A stretch of DNA of 40,652 nucleotides from Phormidium ambiguum IAM M-71 (GCF_001904725.1 NZ_MRCE01000054.1:1-40652); one strand, 5' to 3'; numbered from the stretch's first letter, positions 1-9,421 are shown. Numbers and translations: made by a program. Notes: generated by a model not told the origin, from the letters alone.

Positions 1-42
1 TATCACTATTCTTTTGCGGAACTCAAGTGAATATGCTTTCAT
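1..42 (-). CDS. IS630-type transposase, N-terminal start only (partial)
   Basis: An ATG at position 42 on the minus strand opens a frame that runs off the left edge. Its 14 residues, MKAYSLEFRKRIVI, match the usual start of IS630/Tc1-type transposases, the first helix of the HTH that binds the terminal repeat. The 34 bases between this ATG and the stop of the neighbouring exonuclease remnant would hold the IS terminus and the insertion point. Only the first residues are visible, so the family call rests on this motif and is tentative. Confidence 0.55.
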   Translation of the reverse strand, partial: MKAYSLEFRKRIVI

Positions 43-76
43 TAGCTTTGGCTACTAAATGATATTTTATTGTACC

Positions 77-1002
77 TCATAACAGCGCGAAGCGCTGTAA
101 TTGAATTATGGGATATTGACGAGCTAAAGGGATAAGTTCACTTTTACTGGTTGACTTAATGGGAATATTGAGAGCATGAAGCGCACTTAAAACTTGTGTT
201 GACGAGCGGGGATTTATGGTTTCTGTAAACTCTGGAAATAGAGAAAGTTGGGCACTAGGAACTGGTTTTAAACCAGCTTTGATTAATTCTGCCAATGCTG
301 TTTGCTTCTTTTGGTTTAGTTCTTCACCAACTAAATGCCATTGTTGTGCATCCAATAGCATTCCATTTAATTCCATCTGAGCAACAGCAGACATCGCTGC
401 AAATTCAATTTCAGCAGTTTCTAATAACCTAGCACTTCGCAATCTGGAAATTAACTGCATTCTCAGTTTTAGCAGGACAAAAGCATCTAAAGCCGCATAT
501 TCCAACTGAGCAGTTGAAAGCTTTCCTGCAAAGTTACTCGATTGTATACTTTTATCAAGTTTAATGCCTAAAAATTCCAGAGCCAAGGATTTTAAATCGT
601 GTTCTTTTTTGAGTCCAGAACGCAGTACTTGACTGGCTAACATAACATCAAAAAATGAGCCAGTTGGTCTTAACCCAGCCATCTCTAACATCTGCCAGTC
701 GAACTTACCATTCTGAAATACTTTGACAGCATTATTAGTTAAAACTTGTTTCAAAGGTGAAAGTTCGTCAATTGAAATAGCAGCTAAATCGATAATTACT
801 ACCGGATGTTTGGGAATAGCAAGTTGAATGAGTCGGATGCGATCGCTCCTGGGGTCTAGTCCAGTAGTTTCTGTGTCTATGGCGATAACACGAGCTTTTT
901 GTAGCGGTAACAGAGCATCAGATAATCTAGAAATCTAGAAGAGTTAGTAATTAGCTCGTATTCCACCACAGGCGTTAAGGTGTTGTGTGGGGAAGTAGTC
1001 AT
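77..1002 (-). pseudogene. Plasmid 3'-5' exonuclease / DNA polymerase I-type protein, broken
   Basis: This is a DnaQ/PolA-type 3'-5' exonuclease domain. All three exonuclease motifs can be read on the minus strand: ExoI DTETTGLDP (about 873-847), ExoII with NGKFDWQML, and ExoIII YAALDAFVLL. The natural start is probably the ATG at 1002 (MTTSPHNTLTPVVEYELITNS). That frame breaks at 925-940, where an 8-bp unit is tandemly duplicated. Removing one copy joins ELITNSSR directly to LSDALLPLQKARVIAIDTETTG, which restores a normal protein. At the other end the frame stops after RFALL, next to the IS630-type end, so the polymerase-like part usually found downstream is missing. The remnant is therefore disabled at both ends. 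A start at the TTG near 754 would omit ExoI and is unlikely to give an active enzyme. Confidence 0.75.
925..940. repeat. 8-bp perfect tandem duplication (frameshift lesion)
   Basis: ATCTAGAA at 925-932 is repeated exactly at 933-940. Because 8 is not a multiple of 3, the second copy shifts the frame of the exonuclease gene. Deleting one copy in silico restores an open frame from the ATG at 1002 through the ExoI motif. Confidence 0.85.
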
Positions 1003-1099
1003 GGGAGTAAGGCGATTTTAATACAGCAGCTTTACCTACTAAGTTTGACCGCGCTAGCGGAGGATTTCCTTGATGTGCCACGCCCTAAGCTAGGTCTTT

Positions 1100-1119
1100 C
1101 AATGGAAAATTTTCCATTG
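1100..1119. repeat. Palindromic repeat, copy 1
   Basis: A perfect 20-bp palindrome, CAATGGAAAATTTTCCATTG. It shares its 18-bp core with copies at 9892 and 21718, and its 16-bp centre with 23946. It lies about 70 bp upstream of the promoter of the pPIWI-RE operon. Its function is unknown; it could be a protein-binding site or a mobile palindromic repeat. Confidence 0.85.
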
Positions 1120-1187
1120 GTTTTTTGATGTACCGATCGTGACAGCAAGATTTTTCAATCAAAGAGTGAACTTACCTAAGCTCTCTA

Positions 1188-1220
1188 TTGACAAACGTAA
1201 TTTACATCATTTAATGTAAA
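1188..1220 (+). promoter_or_regulatory. Promoter with overlapping operator-like dyad
   Basis: TTGACA (1188-1193) and TTTAAT (1210-1215) are separated by 16 bp, matching the sigma-70 -35 and -10 boxes at 6/6 and 5/6 positions. The inverted repeat TTTACAT-6-ATGTAAA (1201-1220) covers the -10 box, an arrangement typical of a repressor site. Transcription would start near 1222, just ahead of the first gene of the pPIWI-RE operon. The first product has an HTH-like N-terminus, so autoregulation is a reasonable inference but is not shown. Confidence 0.6.
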
Positions 1221-1222
1221 CA

Positions 1223-2761
1223 TTGATTGATGTTAGTACGCTTGTTCTGTATGTTATGTACTTTGAAGACGTTCGTCAGTGGCAGGGAACTGCTGATTTT
1301 CTGACAAAAGAGCTAAAACGAAAGATTGAGCAGCTTAGGTTATCAGTGGAACCACCTGCTCTAAGAACTGTGCGATCGTGGAGAGCCAAGCAACTCCTAT
1401 CGCAGCCGAAAGGCCAAGACTTTGGGTTTCGACAGATATTAGAAGGACTGGCAACAGCGCTTTTGCTCAAAAAAGGCTGGACATTGGCAGCGATCGCTCA
1501 AGTTTTACCCTCATTTTCGGATCTAGTCTTGGAGCAACAAATTATCGCTGAAGCTGATGGTCAAGACCCAAATTGGTCGCCAGCCCAAACAGCAACATTA
1601 CCATTACCGACAGGACACGCTAGCACGCAGGATCTGGCAGAAGATGCTGTTGTCTTACTGGCACAAGGAATTGTGCGGCAATACATCAGAACTCTGAATC
1701 GAGAAATCGTGCGACAGGATGATAGTATGCCCTCGGAACTTTACCGGGCGATGTGCAAATTGGGTCGTTCGTACATTGAAGAAGGATTACCCGATCGCGC
1801 CGCTTGCGTGCATACTGTTCTCGAACGTGGTAGATATCCTCTTGAAAAGTGGGACTTAGGTATTTTTTGTCACCCAGATTTTCGCTTTCGCCAAGCAATT
1901 CTAATCGATCCAGACTTAAGAGTACCGACTTCAGATTGTGCAGAAATTGCTAATTCCAGAGGAACTTTTGGTGAAGATAATGTCATCGAACATCGCCTGC
2001 ACGAAAGGTTACGCGAGGCGACAGAACGATTAGGAGGTCGTCGCCAGCACAAAGCTTATACAGCTTTACGAGAGTTATTTGGTAGGAGCTCGCTGATCGG
2101 AGAACATCAGCTGTTGGACTACTTAGTTGAAAAAGATTTAACCCCTTTGCAGGGGATGATTATTGATACTTTTTTCGATCGCGTTCCCGACATCTGGTTA
2201 ATTGACGGGTATGCTCATCGGTGCGCCCATTGCGGTACATTAATGCGACCCTATCCCAATAAAAAACTTTTCCCAAATGGCCAATGTCCGATTCGCCAAT
2301 GTGCGGGTCACGAGTCCTCAAAAGCAAAATTTTCAGAGAAATTAGACCCTAATAAAGACTACTTGCTCATTGCTAAACCACAAATTTTAACGTATTGGAC
2401 TGGGCCTGCAATTGACGAAATAACTATTTTTGATATAGCTCAAAGTCAGGGACTTAATGGCGAACTTTATCCAGAATCCGACCTATGTGATGTCGCGATT
2501 AACGGTCGCAGCATCGGCATTGACGCTAAATCCTATACCAGTCCTGTTTCTCTTGCATTGCGCCTCAACCGCAGCATCGGAGGGCTAATTTACTATCGCC
2601 GCCGCATCATCGCCGTTAGCGATCGACTTATCGAAGATAACCCGTATTATCTCTCTACTCTCCATTCGACTCTCAATAAAAAGGGCGATCCAACCACATT
2701 GGAAATTTTGTCTGTTTCGGAAATTATTCAATTGCTAAAGGGAATGAAATATGAGAATTAA
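1223..2761 (+). CDS. pPIWI-RE cassette restriction endonuclease-fold protein with HTH and zinc finger
   Basis: First gene of a three-gene operon. The C-terminal part shows a PD-(D/E)xK nuclease core: D423 in LCDVAI, then D434-x-K436 in IGIDAKSY. Just before it is a zinc-finger-like cluster C334/C337 and C355/C360. Residues about 45-96 resemble a MerR-type winged helix (SWRAKQLLS, then GWTLAAIAQVL), so the protein may bind its own promoter as well as target DNA. In pPIWI-RE systems a REase-fold enzyme of this kind is encoded beside a DinG helicase and the PIWI protein, and is predicted to cut invading DNA. The TTG at 1223 would make the message nearly leaderless. The in-frame ATG at 1256 (MYFEDVRQW) is an equally plausible start; no clear Shine-Dalgarno precedes either. 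It overlaps the next gene by 11 bp, which points to translational coupling. Confidence 0.75.
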   Translation: MIDVSTLVLYVMYFEDVRQWQGTADFLTKELKRKIEQLRLSVEPPALRTVRSWRAKQLLSQPKGQDFGFRQILEGLATALLLKKGWTLAAIAQVLPSFSDLVLEQQIIAEADGQDPNWSPAQTATLPLPTGHASTQDLAEDAVVLLAQGIVRQYIRTLNREIVRQDDSMPSELYRAMCKLGRSYIEEGLPDRAACVHTVLERGRYPLEKWDLGIFCHPDFRFRQAILIDPDLRVPTSDCAEIANSRGTFGEDNVIEHRLHERLREATERLGGRRQHKAYTALRELFGRSSLIGEHQLLDYLVEKDLTPLQGMIIDTFFDRVPDIWLIDGYAHRCAHCGTLMRPYPNKKLFPNGQCPIRQCAGHESSKAKFSEKLDPNKDYLLIAKPQILTYWTGPAIDEITIFDIAQSQGLNGELYPESDLCDVAINGRSIGIDAKSYTSPVSLALRLNRSIGGLIYYRRRIIAVSDRLIEDNPYYLSTLHSTLNKKGDPTTLEILSVSEIIQLLKGMKYEN

Positions 2762-5700
2762 ACCCGATTTTTGGGCAGGCGCAGAGCGAATCTGCTGGCT
2801 TTGCGTGTTGATGGAAGAATTTCTTGAATCTAACTCCCTAGAGTTTGCTGCTTTAGTGATGTCAGGGATGGCTAGCATCCTCAATGCACCAAGGTTAGAG
2901 AAAGCTCGTCAAGCCATTTTCAATATGCGCCAGATTTCAGCAGCTTATATAACAGAGCAATCAATTAAACACGCAGTTGCTATTTATAACGATCGCCACT
3001 ACCGCAATAAAACCGAGGGAACCTATAAAATTAACTCAGAAACACTTCACTTTGAACGCACAGATCCCCTAGAAGATCCTTTAATTACCAAAGCGCGTAA
3101 AATTCTCAGCCAACCTTTGCCACACCAATTTTATAGTGCAACTTTTGCCGATGCTCGTCAGCCAATGGCAGTTGCTTTGGGTGAAGAAACAACAGCCACA
3201 AGAGTACCAATTGGTCCAATTGCAATTCCGCTTGCTCAACGTCGTACCCATTCTATCAACCACTTACCAAAAGAAAAAATTTGCATTCCTCTTTCGGAAC
3301 TATACGAGTTAGCTGTTGAGATGGACGAGCGAGAAGCTAATTATCCCGAAAAAAGACAGGGTAATTGGATAAAACGATTTCAACACTTTGCACTAATGGT
3401 TCCAGAAGTTGGTAAGGGGTTACGGGAAGAAAAAGTTATTGAGCTAGCAGCTATCAAGCACTTAATTGGATTACCTGGATCAGGCAAAACAACCTTGCTC
3501 GTATTGATAGCTATATGGCTGGGAAAAAATGATTATAAAGCGATGTTTGTATTTCCCTCTATTGAAGTTGCAAGGCAATACATGGCAACTCTGGCGTTTC
3601 ACGAAATCAAGGTAGGGATGCTAGTCGGTCAAAGCGATGGAACTCGTCGCAAACACGCTAACAATATTGCCGAAGCGATCGCAGCATCTGGGGGTAATGG
3701 TGGCTTTGCTTATAGCTTAGAACAAGCAGAAACCTTTGGCTTAAATTGCGTCTTACCTGCATTTTCAACTGCCGACACTTCCCTGTGGGGATTTGGTTAT
3801 GCGCCCTGCCAGGAAATTTTACAAAGCAGGGGCAAAAAAGGGGAGATGAAAAAGTGTCTTTGTCCTGTTTGGACGATGTGCGGTCGCAACAAAGCACCCC
3901 GCGATTTAATAGATGCCAATATTTGGGTCGGTCACGTCATTTCAATGGATACTGAAGTGCCGCCTCATGCCATTCAAGAACGCATTCGTTATTTTGAATT
4001 AATTGCCCGTACATTCGATGTCGTCGTTTTCGATGAAGCAGATATGGTGCAATCAAATTTGGATGATTACGGCGCAGCTACTTTAAAACTTTCAGGTGCA
4101 GAAGATTCCATTCATTTAGTTATACAAGAACAAATTCATAATCGTTTTGCTCGTGGCGAAAACTATCGATTGTTCGACCGCACTGTAGAACTTTATAGCC
4201 GCGATTTAGCTGAATTTGGCAATCATAATACAAGCTTGGTTTCTGCTGTTCAGAATATGTCTTCATTGCGAGTTAGCAAACGCTATGAAGATCAGCTATT
4301 AACAGTGTTGAGAATTGTGAGCGATTTGTTAGATGGATTTGAGAAAACTTCTAGACGCGATCGCCTTGACGAGGAAGAAGTTAAGCAGGGATTTAGCAAA
4401 AGTCGAGCTTTGAAAGACTTTTGGGAAACAGCGGCTTACCATGCTTTTTACGATCGCACTGGTATTGAATCACACGATCGGCTCAACTTAGATTTATGCG
4501 CTAAAACACTGGGAATAAATCCTGATTCTCTAAAGCAGCAGTGGGAAACGTTGATTCGTCATTTTTGTCGCTATTTAGCGGAAAACCTAATCCAACGGCG
4601 CGATAATATTATCAAAGAAATTGCCGAATTGTTTTTACCTTTGTGTTTTAAAGATTCTACTGCATCAGCAGAATTCCAAGATACTATTACTTTACTTGTT
4701 TGTGTCACTTTTGTAATTTTAGGCTATCAGCGAATCGTACCAGAAACGAGAACGATGGTAGCTGATGGGCTAATTCGGGAACCGATTGTCGAGTCCACGG
4801 CAACACCAGAACTGCGAAAAGTTATTCCAGAGAATATTTTGGGGTCTTTTTCCGGCGTTAAATACAGTCTAAAATCCGCACAAACTACTCGAACTCAAGC
4901 TAAAAATGTAGAGGTTTCTTACATCATTTTTGTCGGTGCGCCTCGAATGTTAATGCACCGCTTTCACAGATTACTTGAGGCAGAGGGTGAAAGTAGAGGG
5001 CCAGCAATTTTAATGACTTCAGCTACATCCTTTTTAGAAGCAAGCCCTGCCTATCATATTAATTGGAGACCTCATTATTTGCTTAAACCACGTCAAACAG
5101 AACACGACCCGAAAAATAGCATTTATCGCTTCAAATGGTTGAGCGATCGCGAACGTGGTGATGAACCTCTTAGATATAGCGGCGCAGGCGAACTGCGCGA
5201 TCGCAATTTAGAAAAAATGGTAGATGCGCTAGTAAGGGGAGGAACTGCCAAATCTGAAATTTACAAATCTATCCGTAATTTTGACGTGAGAGATGGTGTT
5301 TATCGCAAAGCAGCTTTAATCGTCAACAGTTACGAACAAGCTCGCACAATTAAGAAATTTATTAACGATTATCATCCAGAAATCGGCAAACGAACAAAAG
5401 CAATTGTTAAGTATCTAAAAAATGGAGAACAAGCAACTGATTTTGTAACAACTGCTCAGTGCGAGGCTTTAGGAGATGATGAAACTTGCGATATTATAGT
5501 TTTTCCAATGTTAGCGATCGGGCGAGGCGTAAATATTGTTTTCACAAAAGGAGATAGGAAACTTAATGCAGCTATTGGCACAATTTATTTCCTTACCCGT
5601 CCGCATCCTACAACGGATGATATGCAGCTTTTGTATAGCCTAGCTGGAAAAGCTACCCAAGAGTTTGACAGTCGAATTTTTACTGAAGCAGACGACTTGC

Positions 5701-6161
5701 CAGCACTTGCTAATGCTTGGAAACAGTCCAGAAAGCAACTTTGGAAAACGGCAAATCGGCTGTTACGCGAACCTCTAATGGCAAGCCGTCTTGGTGAGGA
5801 TTTATTCAAACCTTTTACGGCAAATCAAATGGTAGGAATTTTACAAACAATTGGTCGCGGGATGCGAAATGGGTGTCCGGTACAAGTTTACTTTGTCGAT
5901 GCAGCTTGGGCGATTCAATCCACCCAAGATAAACCCGATTCTGGACGAGACAGTATGCTAGTTCAGATGCGAATTATTTTAGAAGAATGTGTCAAACATT
6001 CCGACCCAGTAATTCGAGAAATATATCAAGAACTTTACGGCGCATTTCTCGACCCATTGCGACGAGTTGACGGTGTAGTTTACCCGGAAGATTTACGCAA
6101 TTCCGAAGATGTGACAGACGACGAAGACGGTTTTGATGATTCATCTTTTTTGGAGATGTAA
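2751..6161 (+). CDS. DinG/XPD-type iron-sulphur helicase of pPIWI-RE cassette
   Basis: A superfamily 2 helicase of 1136 aa. Walker A is GLPGSGKTT (240-248) and Walker B is DEAD (428-431). Four cysteines between them (C353, C369, C371, C377) are placed as in the 4Fe-4S domain of DinG and XPD. TSAT works as motif III, and QTIGRGMRNG (1032-1041) is a clear motif VI. DinG relatives unwind DNA and R-loops with 5'-3' polarity, which fits a partner for an RNA- or DNA-guided PIWI protein. The first 230 residues are a family-specific extension. The C-terminus is strongly acidic (TDDEDGFDD). The start overlaps the nuclease gene and is preceded by AAGGGA at good spacing. The stop lies 2 bp before the next ATG. 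Function in defence is inferred from the cassette. Confidence 0.85.
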   Translation: MRIKPDFWAGAERICWLCVLMEEFLESNSLEFAALVMSGMASILNAPRLEKARQAIFNMRQISAAYITEQSIKHAVAIYNDRHYRNKTEGTYKINSETLHFERTDPLEDPLITKARKILSQPLPHQFYSATFADARQPMAVALGEETTATRVPIGPIAIPLAQRRTHSINHLPKEKICIPLSELYELAVEMDEREANYPEKRQGNWIKRFQHFALMVPEVGKGLREEKVIELAAIKHLIGLPGSGKTTLLVLIAIWLGKNDYKAMFVFPSIEVARQYMATLAFHEIKVGMLVGQSDGTRRKHANNIAEAIAASGGNGGFAYSLEQAETFGLNCVLPAFSTADTSLWGFGYAPCQEILQSRGKKGEMKKCLCPVWTMCGRNKAPRDLIDANIWVGHVISMDTEVPPHAIQERIRYFELIARTFDVVVFDEADMVQSNLDDYGAATLKLSGAEDSIHLVIQEQIHNRFARGENYRLFDRTVELYSRDLAEFGNHNTSLVSAVQNMSSLRVSKRYEDQLLTVLRIVSDLLDGFEKTSRRDRLDEEEVKQGFSKSRALKDFWETAAYHAFYDRTGIESHDRLNLDLCAKTLGINPDSLKQQWETLIRHFCRYLAENLIQRRDNIIKEIAELFLPLCFKDSTASAEFQDTITLLVCVTFVILGYQRIVPETRTMVADGLIREPIVESTATPELRKVIPENILGSFSGVKYSLKSAQTTRTQAKNVEVSYIIFVGAPRMLMHRFHRLLEAEGESRGPAILMTSATSFLEASPAYHINWRPHYLLKPRQTEHDPKNSIYRFKWLSDRERGDEPLRYSGAGELRDRNLEKMVDALVRGGTAKSEIYKSIRNFDVRDGVYRKAALIVNSYEQARTIKKFINDYHPEIGKRTKAIVKYLKNGEQATDFVTTAQCEALGDDETCDIIVFPMLAIGRGVNIVFTKGDRKLNAAIGTIYFLTRPHPTTDDMQLLYSLAGKATQEFDSRIFTEADDLPALANAWKQSRKQLWKTANRLLREPLMASRLGEDLFKPFTANQMVGILQTIGRGMRNGCPVQVYFVDAAWAIQSTQDKPDSGRDSMLVQMRIILEECVKHSDPVIREIYQELYGAFLDPLRRVDGVVYPEDLRNSEDVTDDEDGFDDSSFLEM

Positions 6162-6247
6162 CCATGAACAACGAAACTTTTGACAAAATTGAATCTAATC
6201 TTGACGGCGAAGCAAAGGAAAACACTATTATTGGAGATACAACCATG
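6152..6247 (+). promoter_or_regulatory. Duplicated ribosome-binding site and start codon
   Basis: Two near-identical initiation regions lie 81 bp apart in the same frame: GGAGATGTAACCATGAACAAC, with its ATG at 6164, and GGAGATACAACCATGAACAAC, with its ATG at 6245. Both carry a GGAG Shine-Dalgarno at suitable spacing. The pPIWI-RE protein could therefore be made in two forms that differ by 27 N-terminal residues. Confidence 0.7.
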
Positions 6248-9200
6248 AACAACAATTTTTTTGATGACGACGAAATTGAATTTGATGACGACGAAGTAAC
6301 TGAAGCCACTTCGTTTTCAGATACTCTTTACATTCCTCTTGCAAATAAGAGTCTTAAAAAAATTCCTCTAGCCTTTACCGTGCCAGATAATATCGAGCCG
6401 ATAACAATCAAAGGCTTTACGTTAGCCTGGACAAAAGCTGCTTTAAAAACTCTTGGAGACATTCAAAAAGCTACTGGCAAGGGTGATTCAGCCAGCAAGA
6501 ATCTCCCTTATACTTCGTTGCGAGGTTTGTTAGAAGTAGGACTTAATGATGCAGCGCGTATTCATTCAAACTTAGGTTTGAGTCAATTTGATTTGTTAAG
6601 CAATAAAAGTGCTAAAGACCCAAGTCCATTTATCTATCTAAATAGAGGTAATCTAGAAGATATTAGCAAAGCTTTGCGTCCAATCCTCAATGAGTGGGTA
6701 ACAGATTTTATTAAACCTTTTGCTGAAAAAGCAGATGTTCCTCCAGAAGTTATTGAAGATTTAGAAGATTTATACGAAAAAGGAGAGTTGTTAACAATTA
6801 CTCCGTTGGAATCCCAAGTTTTACCTTGGAAATGGAATAAGCATACAGGAACGACTGAGCATAGCAATAATTATGATTATCGCGTGCTAGTAGATTATGT
6901 AGCACGTTCGCTGGCTGGAAAAGAGATTTTTCAGGGGTTAGGCACAATCAAGCGCGTTATTTCCAGTAGTGGTAGCTTCACGACTGGTATGGCAGAATTG
7001 ATTACCAATCCCATTCCTCTATCCGACCATACAGATAAATTCAGCCTGGTGGTACGCTTAGAAGTCGTGACATATCCTTCTTTACACCAGCCTTTATTGA
7101 AGATTGATGTTTCCAAACGCCGCTGGTTAAGTGAGTTAAAACCTGCACGTTATAACTCTGGAAATATTAGTGGTTTTGTTTTCTCTGATGACTATAGCGA
7201 TCGCGCCTTTAGCTATACGGTGTTTTCCCAGTCCCAAAAACAGGAGAAAAAGAAAAATTGGCTTTGGGTCGTTGGTAAAGATTTTGAAGCCTTACGTCGT
7301 AAGCTAAAACTGCCGATTAAAACGCCTGATGCTCGAAATATTGATGGGCAACAAATTGCGTTAGGTAAAGCCTCAACGGATAGCTGCCAAGTTATGCTAA
7401 CTTATAGCAACGGACTGCAAGAAGGGAACCACGAAATTAATGTAGGTGTACCGGAGATTGATAAGTTAGAAGCTTTTGAGGCGATCGCCACAATTCTCAA
7501 ACCGATCGGTTTCAAACCATTTGATAATTACTCACCCATCGAATTTAAGAAAGGTGAAGGTCACAATTTAGACAAAACTAAAGCTGCCTCACGTATGATT
7601 AATTCGCCTACATTGTTAGGTGCTGCTTTAGAAATTCTTGAAAAAGGTGAAGGTTCCGTTCTAACTCCGAAATACTTAGAAAACTTTAAGAACAAGGATG
7701 ATGAATTAAACAGGTTGCTAACTCAACACATAGGATTAACTTTAGGCAATATTTTGGGAGGCAAAAAAGCTCTTCAATTCAGATATAAAGTGAAGTGTCA
7801 GCTAGAAGACCTCAAAGCAATGATTCAGGCAAATCAAGAAGCTATGGATCGGCTATATACTAACGAAAAACTGTTGCTTGTTGTTTTTTACGAAGAACAT
7901 TTACAAACAGAATTGAAACTGTTGCAAGCGATAATTCGCGTTCTCTGGGGTGGTGCGATCGAACTCATGGTTAATCGTCTTCCTAAAGAAACACACGGGC
8001 CAAAAGAACTTTTACCAGGTGCAGATTTGAAAGCCAAAGAACGAGCCAGCAAGCGAATAGAAGCATGGACACCACTCGTCAACCAACTTGCTTTACGCAA
8101 ACAGCGAACTTTTTGCTTAGTAATGGCGCGAGAATGGTATGCAGACAACAAACATGACGATCGCGTGAATAAACCTTCATCCCGTCAAGCACTGGCGAAA
8201 ATCGCTGATTGTTGCGTACAGTTTCTTCTACCAATTGAAAAAACTAAGGAGAAACAAGTTCTCAAACTCGATAATTTTTTCCATAGAGTACAAGCTGCTT
8301 TAAAAGATTTGCTCTTTGCTCATTCTGGTCGCATTGATAATGTCAAAGAAAAGGTTGACAAATGGCTAAAAGACATTAATGCAGAAAACAGACCAAAGGA
8401 AATTATCGGGATTACGATCGTTCGCAAACAGAAAGGTCGTGTTCGCGGCGATATTGGCAGTACATTTTTACCAATTGCGATGCGCCTCAAGGTAGAAACA
8501 GGCGAGTGCGAGTTATGCTGTGCTTATGAGCAAGGAAACTTACAAATTAGCCCTTGGAGTAAATTTTCTGATGCGATCGCCTTCGTTTCCCAAATCTCCC
8601 CTGTGAAACTGGCTGATAAAAAAGATAAGCGCCAGACTCGTTTCATGGAATTTGTAAAACAGATTATTTCCAATTCAGTAGAGGAAGGAAATCAACCATT
8701 AGTGATGATTGATTCTTCTAACTGCGTACAACTTTGGCTTTGGCTTAAGGATTCCAATATGAATGCGAATGAAATTAACCTTGGTCAACAGTACGAGCGG
8801 ATGCAAGATGAGTGGCAAGGCGCACGTCTGGTTCGGATTCGCCAAGACCTTGCCCCTGGCATTATTGAGAAAAAAATGCGATATTTTGCCAAAACTTTTC
8901 TGGAAGATACGCGAACAAAGAAAGAACTAACTTCAACCAATCAAATCGATTCAGCGTCTAGTGCAAGGGAATTATTTCGACTGAGTGCAACTAATCAAAC
9001 AGGTTGTGTTACTTATCTGTCTGTAGGACGTAAAACACTTCATCAAGAATCACGCGGTCAAAGTTGCTATCGCGAAACCAAAATTAACACGGCTTTCCAA
9101 ATAGAAAAAGAGGATGGTTCGCCTGAAAAAGTTTTAAACAGCGCTGGATTGGAAGTTCACAAAATTGGAATCCGTCCGCCTTTTACAGGACAACTTCCAA

Positions 9201-9421
9201 CTCCCAACCCGTTGGAGATTGTTGTTACCTTACGACAACCAGAAGATGATTGCGATCGCCTTGCTGCACTCGTAGAATCCCTACGGTATAGTTTCGGTCA
9301 CTACAGTGATTGGTCGAGCTTACCCGCTCCGCTCTTTTTTGAGCGTGTTGTTCGAGACTATATTAGCGAATTTGCAATTGAGGATGAGGAAATGGAGGTG
9401 GAACAAAATTGGGAAGAATAA
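6164..9421 (+). CDS. pPIWI-RE protein (PIWI/Argonaute-like)
   Basis: A 1085-aa protein closing the nuclease-helicase operon. The C-terminal third (about 745-1080) has the alternating strand-helix look of the RNase H-like PIWI fold: IIGITIVRKQKGRVRG as the first strand, VMIDSSNCVQLW near 847, ARLVRIRQDLAPG near 886, and CYRETKIN near 967. The conserved Arg and Glu that give the pPIWI-RE family its name are expected here. I see suitable Arg and Glu residues but cannot assign them without an alignment. The middle is helical and charged, and the N-terminus is acidic (FFDDDEIEFDDDE). The family is predicted to bind a guide strand and direct the REase and the DinG helicase to foreign DNA or R-loops. 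The family call rests on size, gene order and fold pattern together. Two possible starts (6164 and 6245) exist. Confidence 0.75.
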   Translation: MNNETFDKIESNLDGEAKENTIIGDTTMNNNFFDDDEIEFDDDEVTEATSFSDTLYIPLANKSLKKIPLAFTVPDNIEPITIKGFTLAWTKAALKTLGDIQKATGKGDSASKNLPYTSLRGLLEVGLNDAARIHSNLGLSQFDLLSNKSAKDPSPFIYLNRGNLEDISKALRPILNEWVTDFIKPFAEKADVPPEVIEDLEDLYEKGELLTITPLESQVLPWKWNKHTGTTEHSNNYDYRVLVDYVARSLAGKEIFQGLGTIKRVISSSGSFTTGMAELITNPIPLSDHTDKFSLVVRLEVVTYPSLHQPLLKIDVSKRRWLSELKPARYNSGNISGFVFSDDYSDRAFSYTVFSQSQKQEKKKNWLWVVGKDFEALRRKLKLPIKTPDARNIDGQQIALGKASTDSCQVMLTYSNGLQEGNHEINVGVPEIDKLEAFEAIATILKPIGFKPFDNYSPIEFKKGEGHNLDKTKAASRMINSPTLLGAALEILEKGEGSVLTPKYLENFKNKDDELNRLLTQHIGLTLGNILGGKKALQFRYKVKCQLEDLKAMIQANQEAMDRLYTNEKLLLVVFYEEHLQTELKLLQAIIRVLWGGAIELMVNRLPKETHGPKELLPGADLKAKERASKRIEAWTPLVNQLALRKQRTFCLVMAREWYADNKHDDRVNKPSSRQALAKIADCCVQFLLPIEKTKEKQVLKLDNFFHRVQAALKDLLFAHSGRIDNVKEKVDKWLKDINAENRPKEIIGITIVRKQKGRVRGDIGSTFLPIAMRLKVETGECELCCAYEQGNLQISPWSKFSDAIAFVSQISPVKLADKKDKRQTRFMEFVKQIISNSVEEGNQPLVMIDSSNCVQLWLWLKDSNMNANEINLGQQYERMQDEWQGARLVRIRQDLAPGIIEKKMRYFAKTFLEDTRTKKELTSTNQIDSASSARELFRLSATNQTGCVTYLSVGRKTLHQESRGQSCYRETKINTAFQIEKEDGSPEKVLNSAGLEVHKIGIRPPFTGQLPTPNPLEIVVTLRQPEDDCDRLAALVESLRYSFGHYSDWSSLPAPLFFERVVRDYISEFAIEDEEMEVEQNWEE

